A DNA stretch of 64,000 nucleotides from Oscillospiraceae bacterium (GCA_015065615.1 SVPY01000007.1:1-64000); one strand, 5' to 3'. Positions 8,108-16,353 are shown, counted from the first letter of the stretch. Program-made: numbers and translations. Notes: generated by a model from the letters alone, not told the origin.

Positions 8108-8851
8108 ATGGATTTTTATAATGAGATTTTTAAGCGCAAGTCATTTCACATTTTTAAGGAAACAGAGAAGATAAGCGGCGAAGAAATAAATGAACTGGAA
8201 GATTTTATCACTACTCTTACGCCCTTATGCCCCGAGATCAGGACAGAGATTAAAATAGTAAAGGAAGAAGAAACCACCTGCAAGCGCGGCGGTGAGTACT
8301 GCGTTTTGTTTTATAGCGAGATAAAGGAAAAATATTTAAGGAATATAGGGTATATAGGTGAGCAGATAGATTTATACCTTGCTTCAAAAAATATAGGAGC
8401 CTTGTGGTACGGCGTTGGAAAGACTGAGATTAAAAGCGAATTCGGTTTGGAATTTATAATAATGATAAATATTTCCAAAATGCCTGAGAATAAGTTCAGA
8501 ACAGATATGTTTAAAGCCAAAAGGAAGACTTTGAGTGAAGTGTGGAGCGGCGACACTTTGAATATTGCAGACGTTCTGCGTTTTGCTCCCTCTGCCTGCA
8601 ATACTCAGCCATGGATAACCGAAAACCGCGGTGGAAAACTTGCGGTATTCAGGTATAAAAAAACCGGCAAGAGGGGAATTATGCCTGCCGATAAAGTTAT
8701 CTATTATAATAGAATAGATATGGGTATTTACCTTTATTTCCTTGAAACCCTTTTAAAGCATGAGAAATTAAGCTTTGAGAGAACGCTTTTTCCCGATAAC
8801 AGTACGGATGATACGGAAAAGACTCTTGTTGCGGAGTATTTGCTTAAATAA
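8108..8851 (+). CDS. nitroreductase-family protein (TM1586 type)
   Basis: 247 residues. The N-terminal FYNEIFKRKSFHIFK is the FMN-phosphate-binding opening of nitroreductases, and FAPSACNTQPWITE is the second flavin motif. Two half-domains in tandem, rather than a domain-swapped dimer, fit the TM1586 subfamily. A TTTACA-17-TAGTAT promoter lies upstream and GAGAGGGTGG precedes the ATG. It probably reduces a small electrophile with NAD(P)H; substrate unknown. Two FMN-type split-barrel genes follow directly. Confidence 0.85.
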   Translation: MDFYNEIFKRKSFHIFKETEKISGEEINELEDFITTLTPLCPEIRTEIKIVKEEETTCKRGGEYCVLFYSEIKEKYLRNIGYIGEQIDLYLASKNIGALWYGVGKTEIKSEFGLEFIIMINISKMPENKFRTDMFKAKRKTLSEVWSGDTLNIADVLRFAPSACNTQPWITENRGGKLAVFRYKKTGKRGIMPADKVIYYNRIDMGIYLYFLETLLKHEKLSFERTLFPDNSTDDTEKTLVAEYLLK

Positions 8852-8939
8852 ATAGCACTTTTAAGTTTACTTACTGCAACTGCAAGTGGCTTTATTTTTC
8901 TTTTAATTTCCTTATAATTGTAATAAAGAGGTGTGTAAA

Positions 8940-9536
8940 ATGACTACGGGTGAAAAATTAGCTATGCTCAGAAAAAAGAAAGGTATCACACAGGAGGAGC
9001 TTTCCGAAATATTGGGTGTCTCCCGTCAGTCGGTTTCAAGATGGGAGATGGACGTAAGTTTTCCTGAAACGGAGAAGCTTATTAAACTCAGCAGGCTTTT
9101 TGATTGCAGTATAGATTTCCTTTTAAATTCGGGTTTCAGCGAGAAAAATGAAAATACCGGGATTTCATTTGATGAATGCAGAAAGTTTATAAAAGAGTGC
9201 GGTTATTTTTTTATTGCTACGGTTAAAGAAAATAAACCCCGTTTGAGACCTTTCGGAATGATATATTCAAATGAAAAGGGGCTTTATATTGCGACGGATA
9301 AACAAAAGAATGCGTACAAAGAGATAAAAGAAAATCCCTTTGTGGAAGTAGGCAGTTACAATTTAGCCACGCGAAAGTGGATAAGAATAAGCGCTGAAGC
9401 CGAAGAGGAAAATTCAATTGCCGTCCATGAAGAAATGATAAACGCATACTCCGTGATAAAAGCAAAATATATAGGCGAAAGGCAGGCTGATTTTGTTATT
9501 TTCAGACTCAGTATACAAGATGCCTATATAGAATAA
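8940..9536 (+). CDS. XRE regulator fused to a PNPOx-like split barrel
   Basis: The ATG at 8940 (behind AGAGGTG) is chosen over the GTG at 8931, giving 198 residues. Residues 1-65 are an XRE helix-turn-helix (LRKKKGITQEELSEILGVSR, QSVSRWE). Residues about 80-198 read like a pyridoxamine-phosphate-oxidase/flavin-reductase split barrel: CGYFFIATVKENKPRLRPFG, GLYIATDKQKNAYKEI, ENPFVEVGSY, WIRISAEAEEE. A DNA-binding domain tied to a flavin- or heme-binding barrel suggests a redox or ligand-sensing repressor. Likely target: the split-barrel gene 19 bp downstream and perhaps the nitroreductase. Function is inference. Confidence 0.85.
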   Translation: MTTGEKLAMLRKKKGITQEELSEILGVSRQSVSRWEMDVSFPETEKLIKLSRLFDCSIDFLLNSGFSEKNENTGISFDECRKFIKECGYFFIATVKENKPRLRPFGMIYSNEKGLYIATDKQKNAYKEIKENPFVEVGSYNLATRKWIRISAEAEEENSIAVHEEMINAYSVIKAKYIGERQADFVIFRLSIQDAYIE

Positions 9537-9555
9537 AGTTTAAGGAGAATAAAAA

Positions 9556-9981
9556 ATGGAAAAATTAAATGAAGTTACGGCTAAAATAATGGATGAGCGC
9601 TTTGGCAAAGATAACGTTATTGCTCTTGCCACCGTAAAGGAAAATAAGCCTTACGTAAGGTACGTAGACGCTTACTATGAAAAGGGCGCGTTTTACGTGA
9701 TAACCTACGCTCTTTCAAATAAAATGCAGCATATAAAAGAAACTCCTGCCGTTTCAATAGCGGGAGACTGGTTTCAGGCTGAAGGTGAGGGTGAGAATTT
9801 AGGCTATTTCTGCAAAGAGGAAAATAAAGAAATTGCAGAGAAGTTAAAGTCCGCTTTTTCTGAGTGGATAGATAACGGTCATAATAATTTTGACGATGAA
9901 AATACGGTTATACTTAAAATCAAATTAAAGGAAGGCGTACTTTTCAGCCACGGCACAAGATATCATATAGATTTTATCTGA
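9556..9981 (+). CDS. PNPOx-family FMN-binding split-barrel protein
   Basis: 141 residues. VIALATVKENKPYVRYVDAYYEKGAFYVITYALSNKMQHIKETPAVSIAGDWFQAEGEGENLG follows the family pattern: first strand, R-x-x-D, then K-M-x-x-I and a central strand carrying A-G. It shares the barrel fold with the C-terminal half of the upstream fusion. It lies in one operon with that fusion (19 bp gap, AAGGAG). Possible roles are flavin-dependent reduction or heme/flavin storage; neither can be decided. Confidence 0.85.
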   Translation: MEKLNEVTAKIMDERFGKDNVIALATVKENKPYVRYVDAYYEKGAFYVITYALSNKMQHIKETPAVSIAGDWFQAEGEGENLGYFCKEENKEIAEKLKSAFSEWIDNGHNNFDDENTVILKIKLKEGVLFSHGTRYHIDFI

Positions 9982-10004
9982 TTGTTAATTTTTATTCTAT
10001 CTCC

Positions 10005-10033
10005 TTTACATTTTCTTCAGTTTGTAGTAATAT
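10005..10033 (+). promoter_or_regulatory. promoter of the VanZ-like gene
   Basis: TTTACA, 17-bp spacer, TAATAT, about 30 bp before the ATG at 10064. Confidence 0.5.
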
Positions 10034-10063
10034 ATTGCTCTAAGACTTTTTTGGAGATATGTA

Positions 10064-10576
10064 ATGAGAATAGATTCAAGCTTTATTGCGGATTTCGTTG
10101 TTGCTGCTTTAGTGTATCTGACTTTGCTTTTTACCCTTTGGAGGAAAAAAGGCGCAAAGAGAATTTTACTTAACAGCATCGCGTATTTTTACATAGTGGC
10201 AGTTTTAACGGTAACTATAATGCCCGTTATCGAAAATATAAAATACATAGGCTCTTTTCCTTACCGTTATATGCGCCTGATACCCTTTGACGATTATAAC
10301 TGCGGCAGAGTGGCGGCTTTCAAGCAGATAGTTTTAAATACGGTTATGTTTATACCCTTCGGCTTTTTACTGCCGCTTATAAGGAAGCATAATTTACTTA
10401 CCGTTACACTTTTAAGCGCGGCTTTCAGCGTTTTTATAGAGGTTTTCCAGCCTTTTATAAGCGCCGTAAGATACAGCGATATTACCGACGTTATCACGAA
10501 TACATTGGGCGGAATTATAGGATATCTGCTTTATTTATTAATTAAAAAGCTCTTTAAAAAAGAAGAATTGGTTTGA
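10064..10576 (+). CDS. VanZ-like membrane protein
   Basis: 170 residues with four or five transmembrane segments. Family landmarks are the TVTIMPV end of the second helix, RLIPFDDY, VLNTVMFIPFGFLLPL, FSVFIEVFQPF and SDITDVITNTLGGIIGYLL. VanZ proteins in other bacteria affect resistance to glycopeptides or antimicrobial peptides, but many homologues are uncharacterised. No vanA-type operon is here, so a resistance role should not be assumed. Confidence 0.88.
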   Translation: MRIDSSFIADFVVAALVYLTLLFTLWRKKGAKRILLNSIAYFYIVAVLTVTIMPVIENIKYIGSFPYRYMRLIPFDDYNCGRVAAFKQIVLNTVMFIPFGFLLPLIRKHNLLTVTLLSAAFSVFIEVFQPFISAVRYSDITDVITNTLGGIIGYLLYLLIKKLFKKEELV

Positions 10577-10601
10577 CAAGCTGATTTGATTGCTCTATAC
10601 T
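10573..10601 (+). promoter_or_regulatory. promoter of the 117-aa protein gene
   Basis: TTGACA, 17-bp spacer, TATACT. The -35 overlaps the stop codon of the VanZ-like gene. Confidence 0.75.
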
Positions 10602-10662
10602 TATAATATATACAGAGAGTTCGTGTAATAAACTTAAATAAGTATAGAAAGAGGATGGAATT

Positions 10663-11016
10663 ATGGCAAAAGCGGATATTATGTTTGACAAAACAGAGAT
10701 AGTTCTGAGAATGGCGGATAAAAAGCCTGTTTCTTATAATATAAGAGCAGAGCAGATCACGGCAGTTACTTTCAGACCTACCGTAGTTAAGAAGTTCTTT
10801 AAGACCGAAGCAAGTGAAGTGATGCTTATCAATTTCCGCGGCGGTCCCGAAGGCGGCGCACCCGTTACCAAGGATGCCGTAGAGACGATGAAAAAGGGCT
10901 CATGGGACTTCGCTAAAAAGCAGATGGAAGAATTCTGTAAATACAATAAGCTTACTTTAAGATACGAAGAGACAGAGTGGAAGCCCGTTTCTTTCGCTAA
11001 GAGCAAAGCAGGCTGA
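10663..11016 (+). CDS. conserved-looking 117-aa cytoplasmic protein, unknown
   Basis: No family recognised. The protein is soluble and basic, with alternating strands in its first 60 residues and a helix near 75-95, possibly a small PH-like or beta-rich fold. It has GAAAGAGGATGG before the ATG, a strong private promoter and its own terminator, so it is a genuine monocistronic gene and probably well expressed. Confidence 0.8.
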   Translation: MAKADIMFDKTEIVLRMADKKPVSYNIRAEQITAVTFRPTVVKKFFKTEASEVMLINFRGGPEGGAPVTKDAVETMKKGSWDFAKKQMEEFCKYNKLTLRYEETEWKPVSFAKSKAG

Positions 11017-11024
11017 TAAATATC

Positions 11025-11082
11025 CCGAGGGCAGTTTGCAGTTTAATTTTAATTGCAATAATTAAATGCCTTCGGTTTTTTA
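11025..11082 (+). terminator. terminator after the 117-aa gene
   Basis: CCGAGGGC / GCCTTCGG arms with a long AT-rich loop, followed by TTTTTTATTTTT. Confidence 0.7.
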
Positions 11083-11089
11083 TTTTTAC

Positions 11090-11118
11090 TTGACTTAAAC
11101 GGCTTTTTGAAATATAGT
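11090..11118 (+). promoter_or_regulatory. promoter of the VanY-like gene
   Basis: TTGACT, 17-bp spacer, TATAGT, 49 bp before the ATG. Confidence 0.6.
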
Positions 11119-11167
11119 TAACTGTAGAAACGAAGAAGCAAATTTTACGGATACGGAGTAATATAAA

Positions 11168-12055
11168 ATGTACAAAAAAAGTTTGGCTTTACTGCTTGGC
11201 GCAGCGCTTACGATAAGCATATTTTCAGGCTGTATGAATAAAAATAAAGAAGCGGAGAGTAACGACGGCTACAGAGTAAACTCTGCAATTTTAGAGGAAA
11301 GCAGCGGTGAAGGCGCTATAGTGGAAAGCAGTACAGAGGATTTTACAGATAATAACAAAGAGGAAGAGAAATTTTCTGAGGATGCGCAAGCCAATGCAGA
11401 TATAACTGCAGGTGAAAGTGAAAACGTAAATTCAAATTCAAACTCAAACTCACATATATCCACAGGTATTACCTCTCACGAAAGTGAAATATTCCTTGAA
11501 GAAAACGTAAAAAATCCCGTTATTACGGTTGAAAACGGCATTACCTACGTTGACGGAATTTTAATAGCAAATAAAACCTATCCCCTTCCTGCAAATTACG
11601 ATCCCGGTGATTTGCTCCCTGAGGTTTACGAAGCTTTCTATAAGCTGCAGGCAGGCGCAAGAAGCGACGGCCTGAGTATTTATATAAGCTCAGGTTACCG
11701 CGATTATAATCTGCAGAGCAGTTTATATGAGAGATATTGCGCCCGTGACGGTCAGGAGGCGGCTGACAGATATTCCGCCCGCCCCGGTCACAGCGAACAT
11801 CAGTCGGGTCTCGGTTTGGACGTTAACGAGATAAGCGACAGATTTATCGGTACTCCCGAAGCTATATGGCTTAGTGAACACTCCCACGAATACGGATTTA
11901 TTATCCGCTACCCCAAGGGCAAAGAGGATATAACGGGCTATAAATACGAGCCCTGGCATTTAAGATATCTGGGTGAAGAGTTGGCAAAAGACGTTTATGA
12001 AAGCGGACTTTGCCTTGAAGAATACTTAGGAATAGATTCGGAATATAAAGATTGA
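11168..12055 (+). CDS. VanY/M15B D-Ala-D-Ala carboxypeptidase lipoprotein
   Basis: 295 residues. The signal peptide ends in IFSGC, a lipobox, so the enzyme is anchored outside the cell. An acidic, Ser/Asn-rich linker covers about 25-125. The peptidase domain then shows SGYRDYNLQSSLYERY, the zinc motif SEHQSGLGLDV (S-x-H-x-x-G-x-x-x-D, near residue 210) and EPWHLRYLG (E-x-W-H). All catalytic residues are present. It would trim the terminal D-Ala from peptidoglycan stem peptides. The MATE gene follows almost without a gap. Confidence 0.93.
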   Translation: MYKKSLALLLGAALTISIFSGCMNKNKEAESNDGYRVNSAILEESSGEGAIVESSTEDFTDNNKEEEKFSEDAQANADITAGESENVNSNSNSNSHISTGITSHESEIFLEENVKNPVITVENGITYVDGILIANKTYPLPANYDPGDLLPEVYEAFYKLQAGARSDGLSIYISSGYRDYNLQSSLYERYCARDGQEAADRYSARPGHSEHQSGLGLDVNEISDRFIGTPEAIWLSEHSHEYGFIIRYPKGKEDITGYKYEPWHLRYLGEELAKDVYESGLCLEEYLGIDSEYKD

Positions 12056-12057
12056 TT

Positions 12058-13440
12058 ATGAGAAAAAGAAAGGAAATTACCAGAGATCTTACCGAAGGCT
12101 CTCCGATAAAGCTTTTACTGGCATTTATAATACCTACTCTTGGCGGGTATCTTTTTCAGCAGTTTTATAATATAGCAGACAGCGTAGTGGTGGGCAGGGT
12201 GCTCGGCGCTGAAGCGTTGGCAGGAGTGGGCTCTACAAGCTCAGTTACCTTTTGTGTGTTAGGCTTCAGTATAGGTATATGCAACGGTTTTGCAATTCCG
12301 ATTTCTCAAAGCTTCGGCAAAAAGGATTTTTCCTTACTTAAAAGGTATGTAGGTAATATAATTATACTTATTTCTGTTTTAGCCGCTTTTATTACGACAC
12401 TGGCGGCTATACTTTGCGACGATATCCTTAACTTTATGCGTAATCCCGATGAAACTTTCGGTTATGCGTACGTCTATCTGTTTATATGCTTTTTGGGCAT
12501 ACCTGCTACCATGGCGTACAATTTGGCGGCAAGTATAATGCGTGCTTTGGGAGATTCAAAAACGCCTTTATATTTTCTCATACTTTCAAGCGCTTTGAAT
12601 ATTCTTTTGGATATCGTACTTATTAAGTACACTCCTTTAGACGTAGCAGGCGCAGCTTTGGCTACGGTTATTTCTCAGCTTATTTCTGCCGTATTGGCAA
12701 TAGCTTATATGGCGAGAAATTTCCCGATACTGAAAATAAAGAGGGCGGATTTGAAATTAAGAAAAAAAGAAGCCGTCGCGCTGCTTTCCTCAGGTATACC
12801 TATGGGACTTCAGACTTCGGTTACTGCTTTGGGCGCAATACTGCTTCAGGGCAGTATAAACGATTTGGGACCGGATTTTATGGCGGCTTTCACCACGGGC
12901 GACAAAGTGATGCTTTTTATGATTTGCCCTATGGATGCTATAGGTACTGCTATGGCATCTTACGTCGGTCAAAACGTTGGCGCAGGAAAAATTAAAAGAG
13001 TACAGAAAGGCGTAAAAGCCGCGTCTGTGTTAGGTATATGCTACTGTGTGTTCAGTATATTTTTTGCCATATTTGCAGGATATTCCGTTGTTTCTTTGTT
13101 TCTGGATGCCAAGGAAGGGGCGAATATAGCGAAAATTCTCAGTTTGAGCCATTTTTACCTTGTTACCGACGTGGCATTCTTCCTGCCGCTTTTATACATA
13201 CATATATTAAGGAATTCCATTCAGGCTATGGGATATTCAAATTTTGCCGTATTCGGCGGAGCTATGGAACTTATCGGAAGAGGGGCGATGGCGCTTTTCG
13301 TTATACCGATTTTCGGGTTTACGGCAGTGGGCTTTGCGGCGCCTGCAGCTTGGATATTTGCAGATTTATTGTTTTTCCCCGTATATTTTGCACTTTATAA
13401 AAAATTATATAAAAATAATTTAAAAAAGGAACGGATTTGA
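12058..13440 (+). CDS. MATE-family efflux protein
   Basis: 460 residues with twelve hydrophobic segments. The opening EGSPIKLLLAFIIPTLGGYLFQQFYNIADSVVVGR is characteristic of MATE transporters, and the second half repeats the pattern (SGIPMGLQTSVTALGAILLQ). The ATG at 12058 is preferred to the TTG at 12052. It begins 2 bp after the VanY-like gene and probably shares its transcript. Substrate unknown; cation-coupled export of drugs or metabolites is usual for the family. Confidence 0.93.
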   Translation: MRKRKEITRDLTEGSPIKLLLAFIIPTLGGYLFQQFYNIADSVVVGRVLGAEALAGVGSTSSVTFCVLGFSIGICNGFAIPISQSFGKKDFSLLKRYVGNIIILISVLAAFITTLAAILCDDILNFMRNPDETFGYAYVYLFICFLGIPATMAYNLAASIMRALGDSKTPLYFLILSSALNILLDIVLIKYTPLDVAGAALATVISQLISAVLAIAYMARNFPILKIKRADLKLRKKEAVALLSSGIPMGLQTSVTALGAILLQGSINDLGPDFMAAFTTGDKVMLFMICPMDAIGTAMASYVGQNVGAGKIKRVQKGVKAASVLGICYCVFSIFFAIFAGYSVVSLFLDAKEGANIAKILSLSHFYLVTDVAFFLPLLYIHILRNSIQAMGYSNFAVFGGAMELIGRGAMALFVIPIFGFTAVGFAAPAAWIFADLLFFPVYFALYKKLYKNNLKKERI

Positions 13441-13455
13441 ATTCGTTCCTTTTTC
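13423..13455 (+). terminator. terminator after MATE
   Basis: AAAAAAGGAACG / CGTTCCTTTTT stem that overlaps the stop codon region, ending in a T run. Confidence 0.8.
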
Positions 13456-13457
13456 TG

Positions 13458-13486
13458 TTGACAAAACTTATAGGACGGATTATAAT
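13458..13486 (+). promoter_or_regulatory. consensus promoter of the metal-resistance operon
   Basis: TTGACA, 17-bp spacer, TATAAT: a perfect sigma-A promoter. Such strength fits a gene set that is silenced by a repressor. Confidence 0.9.
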
Positions 13487-13489
13487 ATG

Positions 13490-13515
13490 AATAGTTGAAC
13501 GATTATTCAACTATT
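13490..13515. promoter_or_regulatory. ArsR/SmtB/CadC-type operator
   Basis: AATAGTTGAA-6-TTCAACTATT, a perfect 10-bp inverted repeat starting 3 bp after the -10. Size and layout match the 12-2-12 operators of metal-sensing ArsR-family repressors. The likely binder is the product of the first gene downstream. Confidence 0.85.
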
Positions 13516-13536
13516 GAACCGTAAGGAGGCTTTATT

Positions 13537-13902
13537 ATGGAGAATGGGCATAATCACGAAAACCACGGCTATACCTGCGAGATACATAAAGAAGCGGTTA
13601 AGGAACTGAGTAAAAATATGCCGGAGGGTGAATTCTTTTTAAGAGTTGCGGATTTCTTTAAAATATTCGGTGACCCCACAAGAGCGAAAATAATTTATAC
13701 CCTTGAAGGCAGGGAGCTTTGCGTGTGCGACATAAGCGCGGTGCTGGGTATGACCAAGTCGGCTGTTTCCCATCAGCTCAGCATTTTAAGGCAGGCAAAT
13801 TTAGTGAAATTCCGCCGCGACGGTAAAAACATCTACTACAGCCTTTCGGATGACCACATAAAGAACGTATTTATTGCAGGCAGCGAACATATAAAGGAAT
13901 AA
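13537..13902 (+). CDS. ArsR/SmtB-family metal-responsive repressor
   Basis: 121 residues. The winged helix has FGDPTRAKIIYTLEGRELCVCDISAVLGMTKSAVSHQLSILRQANLV, the classical ArsR core. CVCD in helix alpha-3 is the metal-thiolate site known from CadC/ArsR, and the His-rich start (GHNHENHG, then TCEIHKE) supplies further ligands. Together they suggest Cd, Pb or Zn sensing. The protein probably leaves the 13490-13515 palindrome when metal binds and so induces the operon, itself included. Confidence 0.93.
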   Translation: MENGHNHENHGYTCEIHKEAVKELSKNMPEGEFFLRVADFFKIFGDPTRAKIIYTLEGRELCVCDISAVLGMTKSAVSHQLSILRQANLVKFRRDGKNIYYSLSDDHIKNVFIAGSEHIKE

Positions 13903-13936
13903 ATTAAATATATTCAAAGTGTAAGGGAGAAAAATT

Positions 13937-14161
13937 ATGATATTGAAGTATAAAGTTACTAATCTTTGCTGTGCCAACTGCGCCGCAAAAATAGAAAGAA
14001 GTATAAATAAATTAAAGGGAGTAAAGGAAGCAAATTTAAGCTTTATGAGCCTTAAATTAACAGTTGATGCTGAGGAAGATGTAAACGCGGAGGATTTAGA
14101 GAGGCAGATAAGCAAGATAGTTACAAAAATTGAGAAAAATAGTACCGTAGAAAAGATATAA
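13937..14161 (+). CDS. stand-alone HMA metal-binding domain
   Basis: 74 residues covering one ferredoxin-like HMA domain. The CxxC motif is LCCANCAAKIERS, with an extra Cys before it. Zn/Cd ATPases usually carry this domain at their own N-terminus; here it is a separate gene 11 bp before an ATPase that lacks it. It may deliver metal to, or regulate, that pump. The third residue pattern CCANC resembles Zn/Cd/Pb sites more than copper chaperones. Confidence 0.9.
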   Translation: MILKYKVTNLCCANCAAKIERSINKLKGVKEANLSFMSLKLTVDAEEDVNAEDLERQISKIVTKIEKNSTVEKI

Positions 14162-14172
14162 AGTAAAATAAA

Positions 14173-16029
14173 ATGAAAAAAGATATAATTAAGTGCAGTT
14201 TATCTGCTTTGTTTTTACTTGCCGGATTTATAGGCAAATTGTTTTTCCCTTTTGTGCCCTATCTTTCGGAGACTCTTTTCCTTGTTTCATATCTTATAGT
14301 AGGTATTGAGGTACTTATAAATGCGTTTTCCGGTTTATTTCGCGGTAATTTACTGGACGAGACCTTTTTAATGACCGTTGCCACGGTAGGCGCCCTTATT
14401 ATAGGCGAGTTTGCTGAGGCTGTGGGCGTTATGCTTTTTTATAACGTCGGCGAGATGTTTCAGGAATATTCCGTTAATAAGTCGAGGAAGTCCATTCAGG
14501 CTTTAATGGAGATATGCCCCGATAAGGCTAATCTGTTTATAAACGGTGAAGTAAAGGAAATTTATGCCGAAGAAGTTAAAATAAACGATATACTTCTTGT
14601 GCGCCCGGGCGAGAGATTCCCGGTAGACTGCGTTATAATAAAGGGCGAAACGAGCATAAATAAAAGCGCCTTAACGGGCGAATCTCTCCCTTACGAAGCG
14701 GGGGAAGGTGCCGAAATATTAAGCGGTGAAATTAATTTAAGCGGTGCGGTGCAGGTAAAAGCAATAAAAGAAGCGAAAGAATCCGCCGCCGCTAAAATTC
14801 TGGAGCTTACCGAAAACGCCGCCGAGAGAAAATCTAAGTCCGAAAAATTTATCACCAGATTTTCTGCGGTTTACACCCCTTTGGTAGTTATACTGGCGCT
14901 TTTGCTGGCAGTTGTGCCGCCGCTTCTTATTCAGGGAGAAACTTATGAAACCTGGATATACAGAGCTCTTTCTTTTCTTGTTGTTTCCTGCCCCTGTGCG
15001 CTGGTTATCAGCGTACCCCTTTCCTTCTTTGCTTCAATAGGCAGGGCAAGCAGCGAGGGTATTTTGGTTAAGGGCGGTACCTCTCTTGAAAGCTTAAGCA
15101 AGGTAACAAAGGTTGTTTTCGATAAAACGGGCACTTTAACCAAAGGTCAGTTTGAAGTTACGGGCATACATCCTGTAGAGGGGGTAAGCGAAAAGGAACT
15201 CCTCTTTAAGGCGGCTCTTTGCGAATGTAATTCCAACCATCCCATAGCCCTTTCAATAATGAAGGCATACGGAAATAAAATTGATAATTCCGAAAATTTA
15301 AGTATCAAAGAGGTTCCGGGTAAAGGCGTAGTTGCAGCTTTAGGCGAAAATGAAATTTTGGCGGGTAACCTGAAACTTTTAAAGGATAATGGAGTGGCCG
15401 TTCCTTCTGAAATTAATAAAGAAATTACGGGCGCAGCGGTGTATATTGCGGAAAACGAAAAGTTTATAGGCTTTATTGAAGCTTGCGATACTTTAAAAGA
15501 GGATGCAAAGGATGCTGTAACCGCTCTTGAAAGGGAAAATATCCGCACCTTTATGCTTACGGGCGACAGTAAAATAAACGCCGAGAAAATAGCTTCGAGT
15601 TTAAATATAAGCTCTGTGAAGTACGAGCTTTTACCCGAGGATAAGCTTACTTCCCTTGAAAATATTATGAAAGGAAGCAAAGGAAACACGGCGTTTATCG
15701 GCGACGGTATTAACGACGCTCCCTCCATAGCTCTTTCGGACGTAGGCGTTGCCATGGGTGCTTTGGGCAGTGATGCCGCCGTAGAAGCCGCCGATATAGT
15801 GCTTGTGGACGATAAACCGTCAAAAATTATCACCGCGGTGAAAATAGCGAAAAAAACTATGAAAATAGTTAAAGAAAATATTGCTTTTGCTTTGGGAGTT
15901 AAATTTTTGGTGCTGCTGCTTATAGCTTTGGGTTTCGGCAATATGTGGTTTGCAATATTTGCCGACGTAGGCGTAAGTGTTTTAGCAATTTTAAATTCAA
16001 TGCGAATGATCATTTATAAAAGTAAATAG
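14173..16029 (+). CDS. Zn/Cd/Pb-type P1B-ATPase
   Basis: 618 residues without an N-terminal HMA domain. Membrane metal site SCPCAL is near residue 273. Further motifs are actuator ALTGES (about 166), phosphorylation loop FDKTGTLTKG (Asp near 316), SNHPIA (the HP locus) and GDGINDAPSIA (about 510). The last helix contains ADVGVSVLAILNSMRM, whose Asp is typical of ZntA/CadA-type exporters. It pumps divalent soft metals out of the cell. Third gene of the ArsR operon; no strong RBS is visible before the ATG, and coupling to the HMA gene may matter. Confidence 0.94.
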   Translation: MKKDIIKCSLSALFLLAGFIGKLFFPFVPYLSETLFLVSYLIVGIEVLINAFSGLFRGNLLDETFLMTVATVGALIIGEFAEAVGVMLFYNVGEMFQEYSVNKSRKSIQALMEICPDKANLFINGEVKEIYAEEVKINDILLVRPGERFPVDCVIIKGETSINKSALTGESLPYEAGEGAEILSGEINLSGAVQVKAIKEAKESAAAKILELTENAAERKSKSEKFITRFSAVYTPLVVILALLLAVVPPLLIQGETYETWIYRALSFLVVSCPCALVISVPLSFFASIGRASSEGILVKGGTSLESLSKVTKVVFDKTGTLTKGQFEVTGIHPVEGVSEKELLFKAALCECNSNHPIALSIMKAYGNKIDNSENLSIKEVPGKGVVAALGENEILAGNLKLLKDNGVAVPSEINKEITGAAVYIAENEKFIGFIEACDTLKEDAKDAVTALERENIRTFMLTGDSKINAEKIASSLNISSVKYELLPEDKLTSLENIMKGSKGNTAFIGDGINDAPSIALSDVGVAMGALGSDAAVEAADIVLVDDKPSKIITAVKIAKKTMKIVKENIAFALGVKFLVLLLIALGFGNMWFAIFADVGVSVLAILNSMRMIIYKSK

Positions 16030-16037
16030 ATTAACGT

Positions 16038-16077
16038 AAAAGGAGATGTTTCCAAAGGAAATATACTCCTTTTGCTT
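16038..16077 (+). terminator. terminator of the metal operon
   Basis: AAAAGGAG...CTCCTTTT with an inner TTTCC/GGAAA pairing, then a weak T-rich tail. The track's TTG start at 16072 for the next ORF lies inside it. Confidence 0.75.
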
Positions 16078-16119
16078 TTATGTAATAGTATAAAGGTTGA
16101 ATTTTCAAACGGCATTTCA

Positions 16120-16335
16120 ATGGAAGGATACAAAGACGAGCCTTATCCGAGTGTTGATCCTGATGATTTCTGGGAGGATTGCCCCCACTGTACCTTTGGC
16201 AACTGCAGTAATTGCGGCGGCTCAGGCAAGGATTCAAAATTCCAGGCGGGTATTGGCTGGGTAGAGCAGGATTGCTTAAGCTGTATCGGCGGTGATTGCA
16301 AGTATTGTGATGGCGACGGATATCTTGGACATTAA
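16120..16335 (+). CDS. small Cys-rich zinc-finger-like protein
   Basis: Met at 16120 gives 71 residues; the TTG at 16072 is inside a terminator and less likely, and no strong RBS is seen for either. Cysteine pairs CPHC, CSNC, CLSC and CKYC are separated by Gly-rich spacers (GGSGK, DGDGYLG), very like the four CxxC repeats of a DnaJ zinc centre but compressed. It could bind zinc or another soft metal. It sits just after a metal-export operon, which may or may not be meaningful. Confidence 0.6.
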   Translation: MEGYKDEPYPSVDPDDFWEDCPHCTFGNCSNCGGSGKDSKFQAGIGWVEQDCLSCIGGDCKYCDGDGYLGH

Positions 16336-16353
16336 GAGTGTTATAAAAAATTA

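Noticed and set aside
9982-10173. 63-residue ORF overlapping the start of the VanZ-like gene
   Set aside because: No RBS; overlaps a clear gene in another frame and its promoter.
10064-12055. VanZ-like and VanY-like genes as a vancomycin-resistance operon
   Set aside because: No vanH, vanA/B or vanX homologue is near, the genes have separate promoters, and both families have ordinary envelope roles.
14161-14173. Sequencing frameshift between HMA gene and P-ATPase
   Set aside because: A stop codon, a clear start and an 11-bp gap fit two real genes; kept as a check in the findings, not called as an error.
15147-16013. 288-residue antisense ORF across the P-ATPase gene
   Set aside because: Low-complexity Ser/Ile/Phe-rich shadow of a clear P-type ATPase.
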